64,000 nucleotides of DNA from Cercis canadensis. Taxonomy: Eukaryota > Streptophyta > Magnoliopsida > Fabales > Fabaceae. Location of the stretch: NCBI GenBank assembly GCA_003255065.1, contig QAOA01003782.1, positions 296,626 through 360,625 of the forward strand. Reading direction: 5' to 3'. The number at the start of each line of letters is the position of its first letter. The stretch's first letter is position 1. The position numbers and the translations under genes were made by a program. Of the stretch, positions 1-14,515 are shown piece by piece. The notes beneath the pieces are model-generated. The model had not been told where the DNA came from and searched no databases. It saw only the letters and a list, made by a program, of their open reading frames with translations.

Positions 1-3000
1 AGGAAGGGACTATTTTCTAGTAGGTCATTGTTTCTGGCCCAGGACCCTTTTTCGGTTCGTCCCTGTATCTAACTCAGAAATTTTTGTCGGGATTCACTGT
101 ATTTGAGAAAGAACTGTTTGTTGTGGGACATTGTTTCTGGCCCGGGACACTGTTTCGTTTCGTCCCTGTATCTGACTCGGATATCTTTCTCGGTTGTAAC
201 TGTATTTGAGAAGGAACTGTTTGTTGTGGGACATTGTATCTGGCCCGAGACCCTATTTCGGTTCGTCCCTGTATCTGACTCGGATTTTTTTCTTGGGTTT
301 CACTATATTTGGGAAGGGATTGATTTCTGGTGGGTCATTGTATTTGTCCCGGGACCATGTTTCGGTTTGTCCATGTATCTGACTCAGATATTTTTCTTGG
401 GTTTCACTGTATTTGGGAAGGGACTGTTTTCTAGTAGGTCATTGTTTCTGGCCAGGACCCTATTTCGGTTCTTCCATGTATCTAACTCAGAATTTTTTGT
501 CGGGTTTAACTGTATTTGAGAAAGAACTGTTTGCTGTGGGACATTGTTTTTGGCCCGGGACACTGTTTCGTTTCGTCCCTGTATCTGACTCTGATATCTT
601 TCTTGGGTTTAACTGTATTTGAGAATGAACTGTTTGCTGTGGGACATTGTATCTGGCCCGGGACCCTATTTCGGTTCGTCCCTGTATCTGACTCGGATTT
701 TTTTCTTGGGTTTCACTATATTTGGGAAGGGATTGATTTCTGGTGGGTCATTGTATTTGTCCCGGGACCATGTTTCGGTTTGTCCCTGTATCTGACTCAG
801 ATATTTTTCTTGGGTTTCACTGTATTTGGGAAGGGACTGTTTTCTAGTAGGTCATTGTTTCTAACCCGGGACCCTATTTCGGTTCATCCCTTTATCTAAC
901 TCGGATATTTTTCTTGGGTTTCACTGTATCTGGGAAGGGACTATTTTCTAGTAGGTCACTGTTTCTGGCCCGGGACCCTGTTTCAGTTCGTCGTTCTGTC
1001 TAACTCAGAAATTTTTGTTTGGTTTCACTGTATTTGAGAAAGAACTGTTTGCTGTGGGACATTGTTTCTGGCCCGGTATACTGTTTCGTTTCGTCCCTGT
1101 ATCTGACTCGGATATCTTTCTTGGGTTTAACTTTATTTGAGAAGGAACTGTTTGCTGTGGGACATTGTATCTGGCCCGGGACCCTATTTCGGTTCGTCCC
1201 TATATCTGACTCAGATTTTTTTCTTGGGTTTCACTATATTAGGGAAGGGATTGATTTCTGATGGGTCATTGTATTTGTCCAGGGACCAAGTTTCGGTTTG
1301 TCCCTGTATCTGACTCAGATATTTTTCTTTGGTTTCACAATATTTGGGAAGGGACTGTTTTCTAGTAGGTCATTGTTTCTGGCCCGGGTTCCTATTTCGG
1401 TTCGTCTCTGTATCTAACTCGGATATTTTTCTTTGGTTTCACTGTATTTGGAAATGGACTGTTTTCTGGTAGGTCATTGTTTTTGGCCCGGGACCCTGTT
1501 TCGATTTGTCCCTGTATCTAACTCTGAAATTTTTGTTTGGTTTCACTGTATTTGAGAAAGAACTGTTTGCTGTGGGACATTGTTTCTGGCCCGGTACACT
1601 GTTTCGTTTCGTCCCTGTATCTGACTCGGATATCTTTCTTGAGTTTAACTGTATTTGAGAAGGAACTGTTTGCTGTGGGACATTGTATCTGGCCCGGGAC
1701 CCTATTTCGGTTTGTGTCTATATCTGACTCGGATTTTTTTCTTGGGTTTCATTATATTTGGGAAGGGATTGATTTCTAGTGGGTCATTGTATTTGTCTCG
1801 GGACCATGTTTCGGTTCGTCCCTGTATGTGACTCAAAATTTTTCTTGGGTTTCATTGTATTTGGGTAGCGACTGTTTTCCAGTAGGTCATTGTTTCTGGC
1901 GCAGGACCCTATTTCGGTTCGTCCCTGTATCTAACTCAGAATTTTTTGTCGGGTTTCACTGTATTTGAGAAAGAACTGTTTGCTGTGGGACATTGTTTTT
2001 GGCCCGGGACACTGTTTCATTTCGTCCCTGTATCTGACTCTGATATCTTTCCTGGGTTTAACTGTATTTGAGAAGGAACTGTTTGTTGTGGGACATTGTA
2101 TCTGGCCCGGGACCCTATTTCGGTTTGTGCCTATATCTGACTCGGATTTTTTTCTTGGGTTTCATTATATTTGGGAAGGGATTGATTTCTGGTGGGTCAT
2201 TGTATTTGTCTGGGGACCTTGTTTCGGTTCGTCCCTCTATTTGACTCAGATATTTTTCTTGTGTTTCACTGTATTTGGGAAGGGACTGTTTTCTAGTAAG
2301 TCATTGTTTCTGGCCCGGGACCCTATTTCTGTTCGTCCCTGTATCTAACTCGGATATTTTTCTTGGGTTTCACTATATTTAGGAAGTGACTGTTTTCTGG
2401 TAGGTCATTGTTTCTCGCCCGGGACCCTATTTCGGTTCGTCCCTGTATCTAACTTGGATATTTTTCTTGGGTTTCACTGTATTTGGGAAGGGACTGTTTG
2501 CTGTGGGACATTGTATCTGGCCGGGACCCTGTTTCGGTTCGTCCTTGTATCTGACTCGGATTTTTTTCTTGGGTTTCACTATATTTGGGAAGGGATTATT
2601 TTCTGGTAGGTCATTGTATTTGTCTCGGGACCATGTTTCGGTTCGTCCCTTTATCTGACTCAGATATTTTCTTAGATTTCACTGTATTTGGGAGGGGACT
2701 GTTTTCTTGTAGGTCATTGTTTCTGGCCCAGGACCTTGTTTCGGTTCGTCCCTGTATCTAACTCGGATATTTTTCTTGGGTTTCACTGTAATTGAGAAGG
2801 AACTGTTTTCTGTGGGACCTTGTTTCTGGCCGAGCAACCTGTTTCGTTTCGTCTCTATATCTTACTCGGATATTTTTCTTGTGTTTCACTGTATTTGAGA
2901 AGGAACTGTTTGCTTTGGGACATTGTCTCTGGCCCGGAACCTTGTTTCGGTTCGTCCCTGTATCTGACTCGGATTTTTTTTCTCAGGTTTCACTATATTT

Positions 3001-6000
3001 GGGAAGGGATTTTTTTCTGGTGGGTCATTGTATTTGTCTCGGGACCATGTTTCGGTTCGTCCCTGTATGTGACTCAAAATTTTTCTTGTGTTTTATTGTA
3101 TTTGGGTAGGGACTGTTTTCCAGTAGGTCATTGTTTCTGGCCCAGGACCCTATTTCGGTTCGTCCCTGTATCTAACTCAGAATTTTTTGTCGGGTTTCAC
3201 TGTATTTGAGAAAGAACTGTTTGCTGTGGGACATTGTTTCTGGCCCGGGACACTGTTTCGTTTCGGCCCTGTATCTGACTCGGATATCTTTCTTGGGTTT
3301 AACTGCATATGAGAAGGAACTATTTGCTGTGGGACATTGTATCTGGCACGGGACCTTATTTCGGTTCGTCCCTGTATCTTACTCGGATTTTTTTCTTGGG
3401 TTTCGCTATATTTTGGAAGGGATTGATTTCTTGTGGGTCATTGTATTTGTCCCGGGACCATGTTTCGGTTTGTCCCTGTATCTGACTCAGATATTTTTCT
3501 TGGGTTTCACTGTATTTGGGAAGGGACTGTTTGCTGTGGGACATTGTCTCTAGCCCCGGACCCTGTTTCAGTTCGTCCCTGTATCTGACTCGGATTTTTT
3601 TCTTGGGTTTCACTATATTTGGGAAGGGATTATTTTCTGGTGGGTCATTGTATTTGTCTCGGGATCATGTTTCCGTTCGTCCCTTTATCTGACTCAGATA
3701 TTTTTCTTGGGTTTCACTGTATTTGGGAAGGAACTGTTTGCTTTGGGAAATTGTATCTGGCCCGGGACCCTGTTTCGGTTCGTCCCTGTATCTGACTCGG
3801 ATTTTTTTTCTTGGGTTTCACTATATTTGGGAAGGGATTTTTTTTCTGGTGTGTCATTGTATTTGTCCCGGGACCATGTTTCGGTTCGTCCCTGTATGTG
3901 ACTCAAAATTTTTCTTGGGTTTCACTGTATTTGGGAAGGGACTGTTTTCTAGTAGGTCATTGTTTCTGGCCCAGAACCCTATTTCGGTTCGTCCCTGTAT
4001 CTCACTCAGAATTTTTTGTCGGGTTTCACTGTATTTGAGAAAGAACTGTTTGCTGTGGGATATTGTTTTTGGCCCGGGACACTGTTTCGTTTCGTCCCTG
4101 TATCTGACTCTGATATCTTTCCTGGGTTTAACTGTATTTGAGATTGAACTGTTTGCTGTGGGACATTGTATCTGGCCCGGGACCCTATTTCGGTTCGTCC
4201 CTGTATCTGACTCGGATTTTTTTCTTGGGTTTCATTATATTTGGGAAGGGATTTATTTCTGGTGGGTCATTGTATTTGTCCCGGGACCATGTTTCGGTTC
4301 GTCCCTCTATCTGACTCAGAAATTTTTCTTGGGTTTCACTGTATTTGGGAAGGGACTGTTTTCTAGTAGGACATTGTTTTTGGCCCAGGACCCTATTTCG
4401 GTTCGTCCCTGTATCTAGCTCAGAATTTTTTGTCGGGTTTCACTGTATTTGAGAAAGAACTGTTTGCTGTGGGACATTGTTTCTGGCCCAGGACACTGTT
4501 TCGTTTCGGCCCTGTATCTCACTCTGTTATCTTTCTTGGGTTTAACTGTATTTGAGAAGGAACTGTTTGCTGTGGGACATTGTATCTGGCTCGGGTCTCT
4601 ATTTGGGTTCGTCCCTGTATCTAACTCGGATATTTTTCTTGGGTTTCACTGTATTTGGGAAGTGACTGTTTTCTCGTTGGTCATTTTTTCTGGCCCGGGA
4701 CCCTGTTTCGGTTCGTCCTTTTATCTAACTCAGATATTTTTGTTGGGTTACACTGTATTTGAGAAAGAACTGTTTGCTGTGGGACATTGTTTCTGGTCCG
4801 GGACAATGTTTCGTTTCGTCCCTGTATCTGACTCGGATATCTTTCTCGGTTTTAACTGTATTTGAGAATGAACTGTTTGCCGTGGGACATTGTATCTGGC
4901 CCGGGACCATATTTCGGTTCGTCCCTGTATCTGACTCGGATTTTTTTTGCTTGGGTATCACTATATTTGGGAAGGGATTGATTTCTGGTGGGTCATTGTA
5001 TTTGTCCCGGGACCATGTTTCGGTTCGTCCCTGTATCTGACTCAGATATTTTTCTTGGGTTTCACTGTATTTGGGAAGGGACTGTTTTCTAGTAGGTCAT
5101 TGTTTCTGGCCTGGGACCCTCTTTCGGTTCGTCCCTGTATCTAACTCGGATATTTTTCTTGGGTTTCCCTGTATTTGGGAAGGGACTGTTTTCTGGTAGG
5201 TCATTTTTTCTGGCCCGGGACCCTGTTTCGGTTCGTCCTTGTATCTAACTCAGATATTTTTGTTGGGTTACACTGTATTTGAGAAAGAACTGTTTGCTAT
5301 GGGACATTGTTTATGGCCCGGGACAATGTTTCGTTTCGTCCCTGTATCTGACTCGGATATCTTTCTCGGTTTTAACTGTATTTGAGAAGGAACTGTTTGC
5401 TGTGGGACATTGTATCTGGCTCGGGACCATATTTCGGTTCGTCCCTGTATCTAACTCGAATATTTTTCTTGGGTTTCACTGTATTTGAGATGGAACTGTT
5501 TGCTTTGGGACATTGTATCTGGCCCGGGACCCTATTTCGGTTCGTCCCTGTATCTGACTCGGATTTTTTTCTTGGGTTTCACTATATTTGGGAAGGGATT
5601 GATTTCTGGTGGGTCATTGTATTCGTCCCGGGACCATGTTTCGGTTCGTCTCTGTATCTGACTCAGATATTTTTCTTGGGTTTCACTGTGTTTGGGAAGG
5701 GACTGTTTTCTAGTAGGTCATTGTTTCTGGCCCAGGACCCTATTTCGGTTCGTCCCTGTATCTAACTCGGATATTTTTCTTGGGTTTCACAGTATTTTAG
5801 AAAGAAATGTTTGCTGTAGGACATTGTATCTGGCCCGGGACCTTGTTTCGGTTCGTCAATGTATCTGACTCGGATTTTTTTCTTGGGTTTGACTATATTT
5901 GGGAAGGGATTATTTTCTGGTGGGTCATTGTATTTGTCCCGGGACCATGTTTCGGTACGTCCCTGTATCTGACTCAGATAATTTTCTTGGGTTTCACTGT

Positions 6001-9000
6001 ATTTGGGAGGGGACTGTTTTCTAGTAGGTCATTATTTCTTTCCCGGGACCCTGTTTCGCTTTGTCACTGTATCTGACTCGGATATTTTTCTTGGGTTTCA
6101 CTGTATTTGAGAAGGAACTGTTTTCTGTGCGACATTGTTTCTGGCCTGGGACCCTGTTTCGTTTCGTCTCCGTATCTAACTCTGATATTTTTCTTGGGTT
6201 TCACTGTATTTGAAATGGGACTGTTTTCTGGTAGGTCATTGTTTCTGGCCCGGGACTCTGTTTCGGTTCGTCCCTGTATCTAACTCAGATATTTTTCTTG
6301 GGTTTCACTGTATTTGAGAAAGAACTGTTTTCTGTAGGACATTGTTTCTGGCCCGGGACATTGTTTCGTTTCGTCCCTGTATCTGACTCGGATATCTTTC
6401 TTGGTTTTAACTGTATTTGAGAAGGAACTGTTTGCTGTGGGACATTATATCTGGCCCGGGACCCTATTTCGGTTCGTCCCTATATCTGACTCGGATTTTT
6501 TTTTTTGGGTTTTACTATATTTGGGAAGGGATTGATTTCTGGTGGGTCATTGTATTTGTCCCGGGACCATGTTTCGGTTCGTCCCTGTATCTGACTCAGA
6601 TATTTTTTCTTGGGTTTCACTGTATTTGGGAAAGGACTGTTTTCTAGTAGGTTATTGTTTCTGGCCCGGGACCCTATTTCGGTTCGTCCCTGTATCTAAC
6701 TCGGATATTTTTCTTGGGTTTTACTGTATTTGGGAAGAAACTGTTTGCTGTGGGACATTGTATCAGGCCCGGGACCCTGTTTCAGTTCGTCCCTGTATCT
6801 GACTCAGATTTTTTTCTTGGGTTTCACTATATTTGGGAAGGGATTATTTTCTGGTGGGTCATTGTATTTGTCACAGGATCATGTTTCGATTCGTTCCTGT
6901 ATCTGACTGAGATATTTTTCTTGGGTTTCACTGTATTTGGGAAGGCACTGTTTTCTAGTAGGTCATTGTTTCTGGCCCGGGACCCTGTTCCGGTTTGTTC
7001 CTGTATCTAATTCAGATATTTTTCTTGGGTTTTACTGTATTTGAGAAGGAACTGTTTTCTAGTAGGTTATTGTTTCTGGCCCGGGACGCTATTTCGTTTC
7101 GTCCCTGTATCTGACTCGGATATCTTTCTTGGGTTTAATTGTATTTGAGAAAGAACTGGTTTCTGTGGGACATTGTTTCTGGCCCGGGATCCTGGTTCGG
7201 TTCGTCCCTGTATCTGACTCGGATATCTTTCTTGGGTTTAACTGTATTTGAGAAGGAACTGTTTGCTGTGGGACATTGTATATGGCCCGGGACCCTATTT
7301 CGGTTCGTCCCTGTATCTGACTCGGATTTTTTTCTTGGGTTTGACTATATTTGGGAAGGGATTACTTTCTGGTGGGTCATTGTATTTGTCCCGGGACCAT
7401 GTTTCGGTTCGTCCTTGTAACTGACTCAGATATTTTTCTTGGGTTTCACTATATTTTGGAAGGGACTATTTTCTAGTAGGTCATTGTTTCTGGCCCGGGA
7501 CCATATTTCGGTTCGTCCCTGTATCTAACACGGATATTTTTCTTGGGTTTCACAGTATTTAAGAAGGAAATGTTTGCTGTGGGACATTGTATCTGGTCCG
7601 GGACCTTGTTTCGGTTCGTCACTGTATCTGACTCGAATTTTTTTCTTGGGTTTGACTATAATCTGGAAGGGATTACTTTCGGGTGGGTCATTGTATTTGT
7701 CCCGGGACCATGTTTCGGTACGTCCCTGTATCTTACTCAGATATTATTCTTGGGTTTCACTGTATTTGTGAAGGGACTGTTTTCTGGTAGGTCATTGTTT
7801 TTGGTCCGGGACCCTGATTCGGTTCGTCCCTGTATCTAACTCGGATATTTTTTTTGGGTTTCACTGTATTTGAGAAGGAACTATTTTCTGTGGGACATTG
7901 TTTCTGGCCCGGGATCTTGTTTCGGTTCGTCCCTGTATTTGACTCGGATATTTTTCTTGGGTTTCACTGTATTTGAGAAGGAACTGTTTGCTGTATGACA
8001 TTGTATCTGGCCCGGGACCCTGTTTCGGTTCGTCCTTGTATCTGACTCGGATTTTTTTCTTGGGTTTCACTATATTTGGGACGGGATTGTTTTCTGGGGG
8101 GGTCATTGTATTTGTCCCGGGACCATGTTTCGGTTTGTCCCTGTATCTGACTCGGATTTTTTTCTCGGGTTTCACTGTATTTGGGAAGGGATTGTTTTCT
8201 GGTGTGTCATTGTATTTGTCCCGGGACTATGTTTCGGTTTATCCCTGTATCTGACTCAGATATTTTTCTTGGGTTTCACTGTATTTGGGAAGTGACTGTT
8301 TTCTGGTAGGTCATTATTTCTAGCCCGGGACCCTATTTCGGTTCCTCCCTGTATCTAACTCAGATATTTTTGTTGGGTTTCAATGTATTTGAGAAAGAAC
8401 TGTTTGCTGTGGGACTTTTTTTCTGGCCTGGGACACTGTTTCGTTTCGTCCCTGTATCTGACTCGGATATCTTTCTTCTGTTTAACTGTACTTGAGAAGG
8501 AACTGTTTGCCGTGGGTCATTGTATCTGGCCCGGGACCCTATTTCGGTTCGTCCCTGTATCTGACTCAGATTTTTTTCTTGGGTTTCACTATATTTGGGA
8601 AGGGATTGATTTCTGGTGGGTCATTGTATTTGTCCCGGGACCATGTGTCGGTTCGTCCCTGTATCTGACTCGAATATTTTTCTTGGGTTTCACTGTATTT
8701 GGGAAGCGACTGTTTTCTGGTAGGTCATTGTTTCTGGCCCGAGACCCTGTTTCGGTTTGTCCCTGTATCTAACTCGGATACTTTTCTTGGGTTTGACTGT
8801 ATTTGAGAAGGAAATGTTTGCTGTGGGACATTGTATCTGGCCCGGGACCTTGTTTTGGTTCGTCACTGTATCTGACTCGGATTTTTTTCTTGGGTTTGAC
8901 GATATTTGGGAAGGGATTATTTTTTGGTGGGTCATTGTATTTGCCCCGGGACCATGTTTCGGTTCGTCCTTGTATCTGACTCAGATTTTTTTTTTTGGGT

Positions 9001-9242
9001 TTCACTATATTTGGCAAAAGACTGTTTTCTGGAAGGTCATTGTTTCTGGCCCGGGACCCTGTTTCGGTTTGTCCCTGTATCTAACTTGGATACTTTTCTT
9101 GGGTTTCACTGTATTTGAGAAGGAAATGTTTGCTGTGGGACATTGTATCTGGCCCGGGACCTTGTTTTGGTTCGTCACTGTATCTGACTCGGATTTTTTT
9201 CTTGGGTTTGACGATATTTGGGAAGGGATTGATTTCTGGTGG
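1..9242 (+). repeat. Satellite, left domain: 3-5-monomer higher-order blocks
   Basis: A distinctive monomer (GAGAAAGAACTG, then a CACTGTTTCGTTTCG segment and GATATCTTTC) recurs at about 103, 516, 1031, 1549, 1965, 3206, 4036, 4449, 4759 and 5279. The gaps are about 413, 515, 518, 416, 1241, 830, 413, 310 and 520 bp, that is 4, 5, 5, 4, 12, 8, 4, 3 and 5 monomers. It is usually followed by a GAGAAGGAACTG monomer, a GATTGATTTCTGGTGGG monomer with GGACCATG, and a GACTGTTTTCTAGTAGG monomer. No non-satellite sequence is seen here. Confidence 0.9.
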
Positions 9243-12200
9243 GTCATTGTATTTGTCCCGAGACCATGTTTCGGTTCGTCGCTGTATTTGACTCAGATAT
9301 TTTTCTTGGGTTTCACTATATTTGGGAAGGGACTGTTTTCTTGTAGGTCATTGTTTTTGGCCCGGCACCCTGTTTCGGTTTGTCCCTGTATCTAACTTGG
9401 ATATTTTTCTTGGGTTTCACTGTATTTGAGAAGGAACTGTTTGCTGTGTGACATTGTTTCTGGCCCAGGACCCTGTTTCATTTCGTCCATGTATCTGACT
9501 CGGATATTTTTCTTAGGTTTCACTGTGTTTAAGAAGAAACTGTTTGCTGTGGGACATTGTATCTGGCCCGGGATCGTGTTTCGGTTCGTCCCTGTACATG
9601 ACTCGGATTTTTTTCTTGGGTTTCACTATATTTGGGAAGGGATTGTTTCCTGGTGAAAGAATGTTTCTGGCCTGGGATCCGGTTTTGGTTCGTCTCTGTA
9701 TCTTTTTCAGATATTTTTCTTAGGTTTCACTGTATTTGGGAAGGATCTTTTTCCTGGTAGGTCATTGTTTCTGGCCTGGGACCCTCCTTCGGTTCGTCCC
9801 TGTTTCTGAGTCGGAAATTTTTCTTTGGTTTCACTGTATTTAAGAAGGAATTGTTTGCTGTGGGACATTGTATCTGGCCCGGGACCCTGTTTCGGTTCCT
9901 CCCTTTATCTGACTCGGATATTTTTCTTGGGTTTCACAATTTTTGGGAAGGCATTATTTTCTGGTGGGTCATTGTATTTGTCCCGGGACCATGTTTCGGT
10001 TTGTCCTTGTATCTGACTCAGATATTTTTCTTTGGTTTCACTATATTTGGGAAGGGACTATTTTCTGGTAAGTCATTATTTCTGGCCCGGGACCCTGTTT
10101 CAGTTCGTCCCTGTATCTAACTCGGATATTTTTCTTGGGTTTCAATTTATTTGAGAAGGAACTGTTTGCTATGGGACATTTTTTCTGGCCCGGGACCCTG
10201 TTTCGGTTCGTCCCTGTATCTAACTCAGAAATTTTTGTTGGGTTTCACTGTATTTGAGAAGGAACTGTTTGCTGTGGGACATTGTATCTGGTCCAAGACC
10301 TTATTTCGGTTAGTCCCTGTATCTGACTCGGATTTTTTTTCTTGGGTTTCACTATATTTGGGAAGGGATTGATTTCTAGTGGGTCATTGTATTTGTCCCG
10401 GGACCATGTTTCGGTTCGTCCCTGTATCTGACTCAGATATTTTTCTTGGGTTTCACTGTATTTGGGAAGGGACTGTTTTCTGGTAGGTCATTGTTTCTGG
10501 CCCGGGATCCTGTTTCGGTTCGTCCCTGTATCTAACTCAGAAATTTTTGTTGGGTTTCACTGTATTTGAGAAAGAATTGTTTGCTGTGTGACATTGTTTC
10601 TGGCCCGGGACACTGTTTCGTTTCGTCCCTGTATCTGACTCGGATATCTTTCTTGGATTTAACTGTATTTGACAAGGAACTGTTTGCTATGGGACATTTT
10701 TTCTGGCCCGGGACCCTGTTTCGGTTCGTTCCTGTATCTGACTCGGATATTTTTGTTGGGTTTCACGGTATTTGAGAAAGAACTGTTTGCTGTGGGACAC
10801 TGTATCTGGCCCGGGACCCTGTTTCGGTTAGTCCCTGTATCTGAGTCGGATTTTTTTCTTGGGTTTCACAATATTCGGGAAGGGATTGTTTTCTAGTGGG
10901 TCATTGTATTTTTCCCGGGACCATGTTTCGGTTCGTCCCTGTATCTGACTCAGATATTTTTCTTGGGTTTCACTGTATTTGGGAAGGGACTGTTTTCTGG
11001 TAGGTCATTGTTTCTGGCCCGGGATCCTGTTTCGGTTCGTCCCTGTATCTAACTCAGAAATTTTTGTTGGGTTTCACTGTATTTGAGAAAGAACTGTTTG
11101 CTGTGTGACATTGTTTCTGGCCCGGGACACTGTTTCGTTTCGTCCCTGTATCTGACTCGGATATCTTTCTTGGGTTTAACAGTATTTGAGAAGGAACTGT
11201 TTGCTGTGGGACATTGTATCTGGTTCAGGACCCTATTTCTGTTCGTCCCTGTATGTGACTCGAATATTTTTCTTGGGTTTCACTATATTTGGGAAGGGAT
11301 TGATTTCTGGTGGGTCAGTGTATTTGTCCCGGGACCATGTTTCGGTTAGTCCCTGTATCTGACTCAGATATTTTTTTTGGGTTTCACTGTATTTGGCAAG
11401 AGATTGTTTTCTGGTAGGTCAATCTTTCTAGCCCGGGACCCTGTTTCGGTTCGTCCCTGTATTTAACTCTGATATTTTTCTTGGGTTTCACTGTATTTGA
11501 GAAGGAACTGTTTGCTGTGGGACATTGTTTCTTGCCCGGGACCCTGTTTCGGTTCGTCCCTGTATCTGACTCGGATATTTTTCTTGGGTTTCACTGTATT
11601 TGAGAAGGAACTGTTTGCTTTGGGACATTGTATCTATCCCGGGACCCTGTTTCGGTTCGTCCTTGTTTCTAATACGGATTTTTTTCTTGGGTTTCACTAT
11701 ATTTGGGAAGGGACTGTTTTCTGGTGGGTCATTGTATTTGGCCCGGGACCTTGTTTCGGTTCGTCCTTGTATTTGACTCAGATATTTTCCTTAGGTTTCA
11801 CTGTATTTAGGTATGGACTGTTTCACGATTGGTCAAAGTATCTGAGCCGAGACCCTGTTTCGGTTCGTCACTATATCTGACTCGGATATTTTTGTTGGGT
11901 TTCACTGTATTTTCGAAGGGACTGTTTGTTGTGGGACATTGTAGCTGGCCCGGGACCCTGTGTCGGTTCGTCCCTGTATCTGACTCGGATATTTTTCTTG
12001 GGTTTCACTTTATTTGAGAAGGAACTGTTTGCTGTGGGACATTGTATCTGGCCCGGGACCTTATTTCGGTTTGTCCCTGTATCTCACTCGGATTTTTTTC
12101 TTGGGTTTCACTATATTTGGGAAGGGATTGATTTCTAGTGGGTCAATGTATTTGTCCCAGGACCACGTTTCAGTTCGTCCCTGTATCTGACTCAGATATT

Positions 12201-14515
12201 TTTCTTGGGTTTCACTGTATTTGAGAAAAAACTGTTTGCTGTGTGACATTGTTTCTGGCCCGGGACACTGTTTCGTTTCGTCCCTGTATCTGACTCGGAT
12301 ATCTTTCTTGGGTTTAACTGTATTTGAGAAGGAACTGTTTGCTATAGGACATTTTTTCTGGCCCGGGACCCTGTTTCGGTTCGTCCCTGTATCTGACTCG
12401 GATATTTTTGGTTGGTTTCACTGCATTTGAGAAAGAACTGTTTGCTGTGGGACATTGTATCTGGCCCGGGACCCTGTTTCGGTTCGTCCCTGTATCTGAC
12501 TCCGATATTTTTCTTGGGTTTCACTGTATTTGAGAAGCAACTGTTTGCTTTGGGACATTGTATCTGTCCCGGGACCCTGTTTCGGTTCGTCCTTGTTTTT
12601 AATACGGATTTTTTTCTTGGGTTTCACTATATTTGGGAAGGGACTGTTTTCTGGTGGGTCATTGTATTTGGCCCGGGACCTTGTTTCGGTTCGTCCCTGT
12701 ATCTGACTCAGATATTTTCCTTAGTTTTCACTGTATTTAGGTATGGACTGTTTCACGATTGGTCAATGTATCTGAGCCGAGACCCTGTTTCGGTTCGTCT
12801 CTATATCTGACTCGGATATTTTTGTTGGGTTTCACTGTATTTTCGAAGGGACTGTTTGTTGTGGGACATTGTAGCTGGCCCGGGACCCTGTGTCAGTTCG
12901 TCCTTGTATCTGACTCGGATATTTTTCTTGGGTTTCACTGTATTTGAGAAGGAACTGTTTGCTGTGGGACATTGTATCTGGCCCGGGACCCCGTTTCGGT
13001 TCGTCCCTGTATCTGACTTGAATTTTTTTCTTAGGTTTCACTATATTTGGAAAGGCACTATTTTCTGGTTGGTCATTGTATTTGGCACGGGTCCCTGTTT
13101 CGGTTCGTCCTTGTATCTGACTGAGATATTTTTCTTAGGTTTCACTGTATTTAGGAATGGACTCTTTCATGGTTGGTCAATGTATCTAACCCGAGACCCT
13201 GTTTCGGTTCGTCTCTGTATCTAACTCGGATATTTTTATTGGGTTTCACTGTATTTTCGAAGGGACTGTTTGCTGGTGGGTCATTGTAGCTGGCTCGGGA
13301 CCCTGTTTCGGTTCATCCTTGTATCTGACACGGATATTTTTCATGGGTTTAACTGTATTTGAGAAGGAACTGTTTGCTGGTAGGTCATTGTATCTGGACT
13401 GAAACCTGTTTCGGTTCGTCCCTTTATCTGACTCAGAATTTTTTCTTGGGTTTCACTGTATCAGGGAAGGGTTTGTTTCCTGGTGAAAGAATATTTCTGG
13501 CCTGGGATCCGGTTTCGGTTCGTCTCTGTATCTAGTTCAGATATTTTTCTTAGGTTTCATTGTATTTGGGAAGGATCTTTTTCCTTGTAGGTCATTGTTT
13601 CTGGCCCGGGACCCTCCTTCGATTCGTCCCTGTTTCTGAGTCGGATATTTTTCTTTGGTTTCACTGTATTTGAGAAGGAACTGTTTGCTGTGGGACATTG
13701 TATCTAGCCCGGGACCCTGTTTCGGTTCGTCTCTGTATCTAATTCAGATATTTTTGTTGGGTTTCACTGTATATTCGAAGGGACTGTTTGCTGGTGGGTG
13801 ATTGTAGCTGGCCCGGGACCCTGTGTCGGTTCGTCCCTGTATCTGACACGGATATTTTTTATGGGTTTAATTGTATTTGAGAAGGAACTGTTTGCTGATG
13901 GGTCATTATATCTGGCCCGGAAACCTGTTTCGGTTCGTCCCTATATCTGACTCAAAATTTTTTCTTGGGTTTCACTGTATCTGGGAAGGGTTTCTTTCCT
14001 GGTGAAAGAATGTTTCTGGCCTGGGATCCGGTTTCGGTTCGTCTCTGTATCTGGTTCAGATATTTTTCTTAGGTTTCACTGTATTTGGGAAGGATCTTTT
14101 TCCTGGTAGGTCATTGTAGCTGGCCCGGGACCCTCCTTCGATTCGTCCCTGTTTCTAAGTCGGATATTTTTCTTTGGTTTCACTGTATTTGAGAAGGAAC
14201 TGTTTGCTGTGGGACAATGTATCTGGCCCGGGACCCTCTTTCGGTTCGTCCCATTATCTGACTCGGATATTTTTCTTGGGTTTCACTATATTTGGGAAGG
14301 GATTGTTTTCTGGTGGGTCATTGTATTTGTCCCGGGACCATGTTTCGGTTCGTCCTTGTATCTGACTCAGATATTTTTCTTGGGTTTCACTATATTCGGG
14401 AATGGACTATTTTCTGGTAGGTCATTATTTCTGGCCTGGGACCCTGTTTCGGTTCGTCCCTGTATCTAACTCGGATATTTTTCTTTTGTTTCACTGTATT
14501 TGAGAAGGAACTGTT
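9243..14515 (+). repeat. Satellite, long duplicated tract, fuller copy
   Basis: This tract is nearly identical to 17,889-21,506. From 9,243 to about 11,581 the partner lies at +8,646. From about 13,237 to 14,515 it lies at +6,991. The stretch 11,582-13,236 (about 1,655 bp, 16 monomers) has no counterpart in the partner. Shared rare variants include GTGAAAGAATGTTTCTGG followed by GGGATCCGG, and a GGACCCTCCTTCGG monomer. The tract introduces the middle-domain monomer types with TATTTTCGAAGGG and TTTAGGTATGG. Confidence 0.85.

Noticed and set aside
2886-3077. Basic minus-strand frames rich in Lys/Arg (KKIRVRYRDEPKQGPG type) that could look like nuclear or RNA-binding peptides
   Set aside because: The same peptide recurs wherever the monomer is open in that register, so its composition follows from the satellite sequence.
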